Assembly (NCBI GenBank): GCA_002298165.1
Contig: DBMI01000018.1
Coordinates: 49,049-113,048, forward strand
Direction: 5' to 3'
DNA length: 64,000 nucleotides
DNA from: Desulfarculales bacterium UBA702
GTDB lineage: Bacteria > Desulfobacterota > Syntrophobacteria > Syntrophobacterales > Syntrophobacteraceae
In this document: piece after piece, positions 60,142 through 64,000 of the stretch
How the letters are laid out: each line of letters starts with the position of its first letter
Numbering within the stretch: position 1 is the stretch's first letter
Program-made: the position numbers and the translations under genes
Notes under the pieces: model-generated
The model's input: the letters and a program-made list of their open reading frames with translations, nothing else
Database searches by the model: none
Told to the model about the DNA's origin: nothing

Positions 60142-60400
60142 GATTAAGTCTCCTTTTTCGAAAAAAGTAAAATAGAGTTCGATTGTGAAAAAAAGATTAT
60201 AAAAAGTATTAACTGCGTATTCCCAAAGTGTCAGACCACCCCCTTTCAGAAGTAGTTCCGGAGCCATGTAACCATCCTGGCTGACAGAAAATTAGGCCGT
60301 TCCGGCAAAAGCCTCCGGATCACAACGCCCCAAGGGCGGAAAACGCATAACACGCTAAAATAACGAAAAAAACCGCTGTTCCAAAACAATTTGGCAATGG

Positions 60401-60444
60401 TTATTATTTTTGTTTGAAACTCAGTGTATGTGATTCATTTCACA
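60401..60444 (-). promoter_or_regulatory. CRP/FNR-family operator and likely class II promoter of the acetate transporter
   Basis: TGTGATTCATTTCACA at 60429-60444 is a perfect inverted repeat with TGTGA-N6-TCACA. On the minus strand a TAATAA hexamer at 60401-60406 lies with its centre about 33 bp downstream of the operator centre, the geometry of a class II CRP/FNR promoter (site near -41.5). The leader would be about 250 nt before the transporter ATG. Confidence 0.65.
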
Positions 60445-60990
60445 TTCACCCCCGGCCTGGAACACCCCGCAATTGAAGCGCAAAGATACTATTTTTGCCG
60501 AAGATCTCCAGGATCAGTCCAGGTAACCGACATCAAACAGCCCAAATTGATTTTGAAAGATACTCTACCCCGAGACTGAAACAGCGACAGCAATCAATGG
60601 CAATTTCGATGGGACACGGGAGAGGAGTGGTATCGAGAACGTTCATTCCATCAGACAGACCCGCTTGTTCCCTGTTCACTTCTTTTGAAACTCTTTACTA
60701 ACTGCCCCTATTTCCTGCCCATGTCAAGGAAAAGGGTTGGCGGAAAAACAGGGCACGCGTGGGACAAGATTTAATAAATGCAACACATACCTCGACTGTC
60801 CATCGGCAGCATTGCACGTTATATTGGACTTTCACTGCAAAAACTTATTAGCAGTATGTTTGCAGATCCATCGCGTACAGATTAGCTTGATGGGATTCCC
60901 GAATCGAGGCTTTGACTTTTTCAGGAAGTTGGTTCATGTTGTGGACGCACCGGAAGTAAACCCATTGGTAATTCTTGCTGGGAGGAATGG
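60445..60990. other. 546-bp gap, no gene recognised
   Basis: AT-rich near the transporter promoter. Short frames at 60495-60701 and 60737-60994 lack ribosome sites and recognisable motifs and are not called. The downstream hydrolase gene's promoter probably lies in the last 150 bp. Confidence 0.4.
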
Positions 60991-61632
60991 ATGAAAATAG
61001 AGCAAATCCCTGTCGGTTTCATGCAGGTTTTCTGCTACCTGGTCTACGATGAGCAGACTGGGGATGGTATACTTATAGATCCGGCCGGAAACGAGGAAGA
61101 ACTCCTCAGGTATTTGAAAAGCAAGGGAATTTCGCTTCGCTACATAGTGAATACCCACGGGCATGCCGATCATACGTGCGGAAACGAGAAAATCCGGCAG
61201 GCCACCAATGCCAAGGTGGTTCTGCACGAAACAGATGATGTGTACTACCAGAAACCCGAAGCGCAGTTTTTTGCCCGCAGCATGGGTTTTCAGTCCCCCG
61301 GGCCGGCCGATTTGCGCGTGAAGGACGGGGATGAAGTCACCTTTGGTAACCTGACAATGAAGTTCATCCATACTCCGGGCCACACCAAGGGTTCGTGCTG
61401 CATCCTGGTGGAAGGGAACCTATTTACCGGAGATACGCTCTTCGTCGGGGCTGTTGGCAGGACCGACCTGCCTGGAGGGTCGATGAAAGAGTTGGTAAGC
61501 TCTCTTTTAAAACTCGTTAAGACGCTTCCGCCCGAAACGGTCGTCTGGCCGGGGCATGATTACGGTGATCAGCCCAGTTCCACCCTGGCCCGCGAGGCGA
61601 AGCAAAATCCATATATAACGGAATACCTGTAA
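60991..61632 (+). CDS. Metallo-beta-lactamase-fold hydrolase (glyoxalase II-like)
   Basis: Protein of 213 residues with the zinc-binding pattern NTHGHADHTCGN (H-x-H-x-D-H, about 51-62), the third histidine in TPGHTKGS, the aspartate in FTGDTLFVG and the last histidine in WPGHDYG. This set matches glyoxalase II-like thioesterases and related hydrolases. ATG with GGAGG 5 nt upstream. Its stop overlaps the start of the methyltransferase by one nt (TAATG), so the two are translated together. Natural substrate unknown. Confidence 0.88.
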   Translation: MKIEQIPVGFMQVFCYLVYDEQTGDGILIDPAGNEEELLRYLKSKGISLRYIVNTHGHADHTCGNEKIRQATNAKVVLHETDDVYYQKPEAQFFARSMGFQSPGPADLRVKDGDEVTFGNLTMKFIHTPGHTKGSCCILVEGNLFTGDTLFVGAVGRTDLPGGSMKELVSSLLKLVKTLPPETVVWPGHDYGDQPSSTLAREAKQNPYITEYL

Positions 61633-62162
61633 TGAATACCGGTTTCAGCCTCGAATACCTTGATTTTGAAACTCCCCTGGGGTGGATTATAGTAGCCGCG
61701 AGTTCCAAAGGCGTAAGCCTGGTGGATTTTTGTGGCCACTCGAAGCCTTCCAGGGAAAGCATCGAAGCAGTCATCAAGAAGGAGTACCCGGATTCAAACC
61801 CAAAGCCCGGCAGAGACTCGGGTGCGGCCGGAACTGCAAAGGGATACATCCTGGATTACCTGAAAAATCAAAAGCCATTGCCCGAAATTCCTTTGGATGT
61901 GAGAAAAGGTACTGTTTTCGAGCGAAGGGTCTGGAAATCCATAAGCGCTATCCCTTTTGGAAAAAGCATGTCTTATAAAGAGATCGCCGCCAGCGCCGGG
62001 ATTCCTTCCGGGGCAAGGGCAGCCGGCCGAGCATGCGGAAAAAACCCTGTCCCGATCCTTGTTCCCTGCCATAGGGTAATCACATCAAATGGAAAGCTCG
62101 GGGGCTTCTCCGGGGGGCTGGAAATAAAGAGTGCCCTGCTGAACCTCGAAAAAGCACAGTAG
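61632..62162 (+). CDS. Methylated-DNA--protein-cysteine methyltransferase (Ogt type)
   Basis: Protein of 176 residues that removes alkyl groups from O6 of guanine onto its own cysteine. Active-site block VPCHRVI (Cys about 146) is preceded by PSGARAAGRACGKNP with the helix-turn-helix arginine finger and followed by GGFSGGLEIKSALLNLE. The N-terminal domain is short, as in Ogt, with no Ada sensor. Coupled to the upstream hydrolase by a TAATG junction. Confidence 0.9.
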   Translation: MNTGFSLEYLDFETPLGWIIVAASSKGVSLVDFCGHSKPSRESIEAVIKKEYPDSNPKPGRDSGAAGTAKGYILDYLKNQKPLPEIPLDVRKGTVFERRVWKSISAIPFGKSMSYKEIAASAGIPSGARAAGRACGKNPVPILVPCHRVITSNGKLGGFSGGLEIKSALLNLEKAQ

Positions 62163-62348
62163 GCGCAGCTCCGGCGCGGGACCTTTGATATCGCCAACCC
62201 AAGGAGTTGAATGTAGAGGTGCGACGAATGGGGATGGGTTAGCCCGTTTCGAAATACTTTTTTTGCTAGCACCACGGACATAAATTCGCGCCGGAAGGAA
62301 CACAAGCAGGTAAAATCCGAGTCTCGCAATGTAAACGGAGGAAATGAT

Positions 62349-63713
62349 TTGAAGGAAAAAAGTCTAAAAATCGGTGTAGAGATCGATCCTCCCACCGGAA
62401 AACTTGGTGTGCTGATCCCCGGTATCGGTGGAGCGGTCAGCACAACGCTTATAGCCGGAACCGAGCTGGTGCGGCGCGGTCTTGCAGAACCGGTCGGCTC
62501 GATTACTCAGTTGGGAACTATTCGCCTCGGGAAGCGTTTCGAAAACCGATCTCCTTTGATAAAGGATTTTGTCCCCATCGCGAAACTCGATGACCTTGTG
62601 TTTGGAGGCTGGGATATTTACGAAGCCAACGGGTACGAGGCAGCCCTCTATGCCAGGGTGCTCAACAGGGAGCACATTGATCCCATAAAAGATTACCTCA
62701 GCTCTGTCCGGCCCATGAAAGGGGTATTCGACCGCAAGTTCGTAAAGAACCTGGACGGCACTTATGTAAAATCGGCGCCAAACCTTCGCGATCGCCTCGA
62801 GATGCTCAAGGAGGATATCTCCGGGTTTAAGTCCAGAAACGGCCTTGAGCGCTGTGTCATGATCTGGTGCGGAAGCACGGAGATCCACCAGAAACCGGAC
62901 CAGATACATGGATCGCTTCGCTCGCTGCGTGAGGCAGTCGACAAAAACGACCCGCGCATAGCGCCAAGCATGCTATACGCCCTTGCCGCGCTCGAAAGCG
63001 GCATACCTTTCATAAACGGCGCCCCTAACCTCACTATCGACATACCGGCCATGTTAGAATTAGCCAATGCCCGCGGGGTGCCTGTTGCCGGAAAAGACTT
63101 CAAGACCGGGCAAACCCTCATGAAGACTATACTGGCACCCGGACTAAAGACTCGTATGCTCGGCCTCGAGGGCTGGTATTCGACCAATATTCTGGGCAAT
63201 CGCGACGGCCTTGTCCTCGACGATGCTGATTCCTTCAAAACAAAGGAAGAGAGCAAGCTTTCAGTGCTGGAATATATCCTCCAGCCTCATCTCTACCCGA
63301 CTCTATACAAGAACTATTATCACAAAGTTACGATAAATTACTATCCGCCACGCGGGGACAACAAAGAAGGCTGGGACTGCATCGACATCTTCGGATGGCT
63401 TGGCTATCCCATGCAGATAAAGGTGGATTTCCTTTGTCGTGACAGTATACTCGCGGCGCCGCTGATCCTGGATCTGGTTCTTTTCATGGATCTGGCGAAA
63501 AGAGCCGGCATGAGCGGCATTCAGGAATGGCTCTCTTTCTATTTCAAAAGCCCGATGGTCAAGGAAAACCTCTACCCCGAACACGATCTCTCAATCCAGT
63601 CGATGAAGCTGAAGAACACACTCCGCTACCTGATGGGGGAAGAGCAGATAACGCATTTCGGACTGGATTACTATATGGGCGATGAGCAGGACCCGGCAAA
63701 AAGCGGGCTTTAG
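62349..63713 (+). CDS. myo-Inositol-1-phosphate synthase
   Basis: NAD-dependent enzyme of 454 residues that cyclises glucose 6-phosphate to inositol 3-phosphate. The NAD-binding glycine loop is IPGIGGAVSTTLIAGTE (about 20-36). Other family blocks are GGWDIYEANGYEAAL, PNLTIDIPAMLELANARGVPVAGKDFKTGQT (with catalytic lysine), and GWYSTNILGNRDGLVL. The chain is shorter than eukaryotic enzymes, as usual in bacteria. Start is TTG with GGAGG 7 nt upstream. It may supply inositol for phospholipid or osmolyte synthesis; a CDP-alcohol phosphatidyltransferase is encoded at 31.7 kb. Confidence 0.92.
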   Translation: MKEKSLKIGVEIDPPTGKLGVLIPGIGGAVSTTLIAGTELVRRGLAEPVGSITQLGTIRLGKRFENRSPLIKDFVPIAKLDDLVFGGWDIYEANGYEAALYARVLNREHIDPIKDYLSSVRPMKGVFDRKFVKNLDGTYVKSAPNLRDRLEMLKEDISGFKSRNGLERCVMIWCGSTEIHQKPDQIHGSLRSLREAVDKNDPRIAPSMLYALAALESGIPFINGAPNLTIDIPAMLELANARGVPVAGKDFKTGQTLMKTILAPGLKTRMLGLEGWYSTNILGNRDGLVLDDADSFKTKEESKLSVLEYILQPHLYPTLYKNYYHKVTINYYPPRGDNKEGWDCIDIFGWLGYPMQIKVDFLCRDSILAAPLILDLVLFMDLAKRAGMSGIQEWLSFYFKSPMVKENLYPEHDLSIQSMKLKNTLRYLMGEEQITHFGLDYYMGDEQDPAKSGL

Positions 63714-64000
63714 CTCCCCTACGAAGGGGCTCATGTCCCAGCAAACAAATTGCAGCGAAGGACCTGGTGGGCACGGCTTTCGTAGCTGTTGCCCAAATAG
63801 GTTTTTCGAAAAATGCTAAGCAAAATTGGATGACGCGAACCTGATGAACGTCATTCCCGCCCAGAAGCGCTGCGGGAATGACGATGTTCGAAGCTAAGAT
63901 CCCGATATATCATGCAGCGGATTGGGCAACAGGCCCCTTTTCCCGTGCCCACCGCCGGATCATCCGGCTGTTCTCAAACCTCTGGTCCGCTTCCCCAATA
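63714..64000. other. Window end, no gene recognised
   Basis: The last 287 bp contain a degenerate relative of the hairpin at position 22 (GGTGGGCACGG at about 63767) and a GTGCCCACC arm near 63945, but no frame with a ribosome site. Confidence 0.35.

Overview
The window looks like chromosome from an anaerobic, probably syntrophic or sulfate-reducing member of the Desulfobacterota (former Deltaproteobacteria). This is inferred from gene content: a 16-haem-motif periplasmic cytochrome, large hybrid sensor kinases, a MucR/Ros zinc-finger regulator, a CooT-type nickel protein, FNT and acetate transporters, a GH57/DUF3536 enzyme, a cytosolic-type 5'-nucleotidase, myo-inositol-phosphate synthase and a molybdenum-cofactor operon. 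I found no rRNA, tRNA, CRISPR or prophage.

Layout. 0.1-1.3 kb: membrane acyltransferase. 1.3-14.4 kb: a long minus-strand signalling block. It starts at a near-consensus sigma-54 promoter (14.34 kb) and runs multihaem cytochrome, cysteine-less thioredoxin-fold/TPR protein, haem-motif histidine kinase and NtrC-type activator, followed by two large hybrid kinases. 14.8-21.5 kb: small cysteine-rich proteins, an NTF2-like secreted protein, pyrE, an FNT formate/nitrite channel with a perfect TGTGA-N6-TCACA operator, a DUF2383 ferritin-like protein and a CheX-REC fusion. 21.5-31.7 kb: 5'-nucleotidase, GH57 enzyme, cooT, transposase remnants, a Rossmann-fold protein, SPOUT tRNA/rRNA methyltransferase, MucR regulator, DUF72 protein and a possible AbrB-like regulator. 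31.7-40.8 kb: CDP-alcohol phosphatidyltransferase, mobB-mobA-moeA, a histidine-rich protein, lgt, a GNAT protein, a PD-(D/E)XK-like protein, a thioesterase and argS.

40.8-42 kb is a REP/RAYT locus. The argS stop codon lies inside a REP palindrome, five REP units follow, and a REP-associated tyrosine transposase carries REP sequence in frame inside its own reading frame. 42-45.6 kb: an operon of LemA, DUF350 and a secreted protein with three tandem Hint (intein-like) domains followed by a membrane anchor and two TIM44-like domains. 45.7-48.9 kb: a shorter-than-usual DnaE polymerase. 49-52.7 kb: an accessory-looking stretch of two lipoproteins, an orphan HicB-like protein, an AlkB-type dioxygenase and a possible nuclease. 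52.9-55.8 kb: two-subunit 2-oxoacid dehydrogenase E1 and an aquaporin. 56-60.4 kb: bacteriohaemerythrin, a second acyltransferase, a UdgX-type uracil-DNA glycosylase, a small unknown and an acetate transporter whose promoter also carries a perfect TGTGA-N6-TCACA site. 61-63.7 kb: MBL hydrolase, methylguanine methyltransferase and inositol-phosphate synthase.

The strongest candidates for something undescribed are the triple-Hint/TIM44 protein with its LemA-DUF350 operon, the sigma-54-driven haem-sensing cytochrome operon, and the RAYT that tolerates its own REPs inside its coding sequence. Start codons were chosen from Shine-Dalgarno (SD) spacing read directly from the sequence and often lie inside the longest possible frame.
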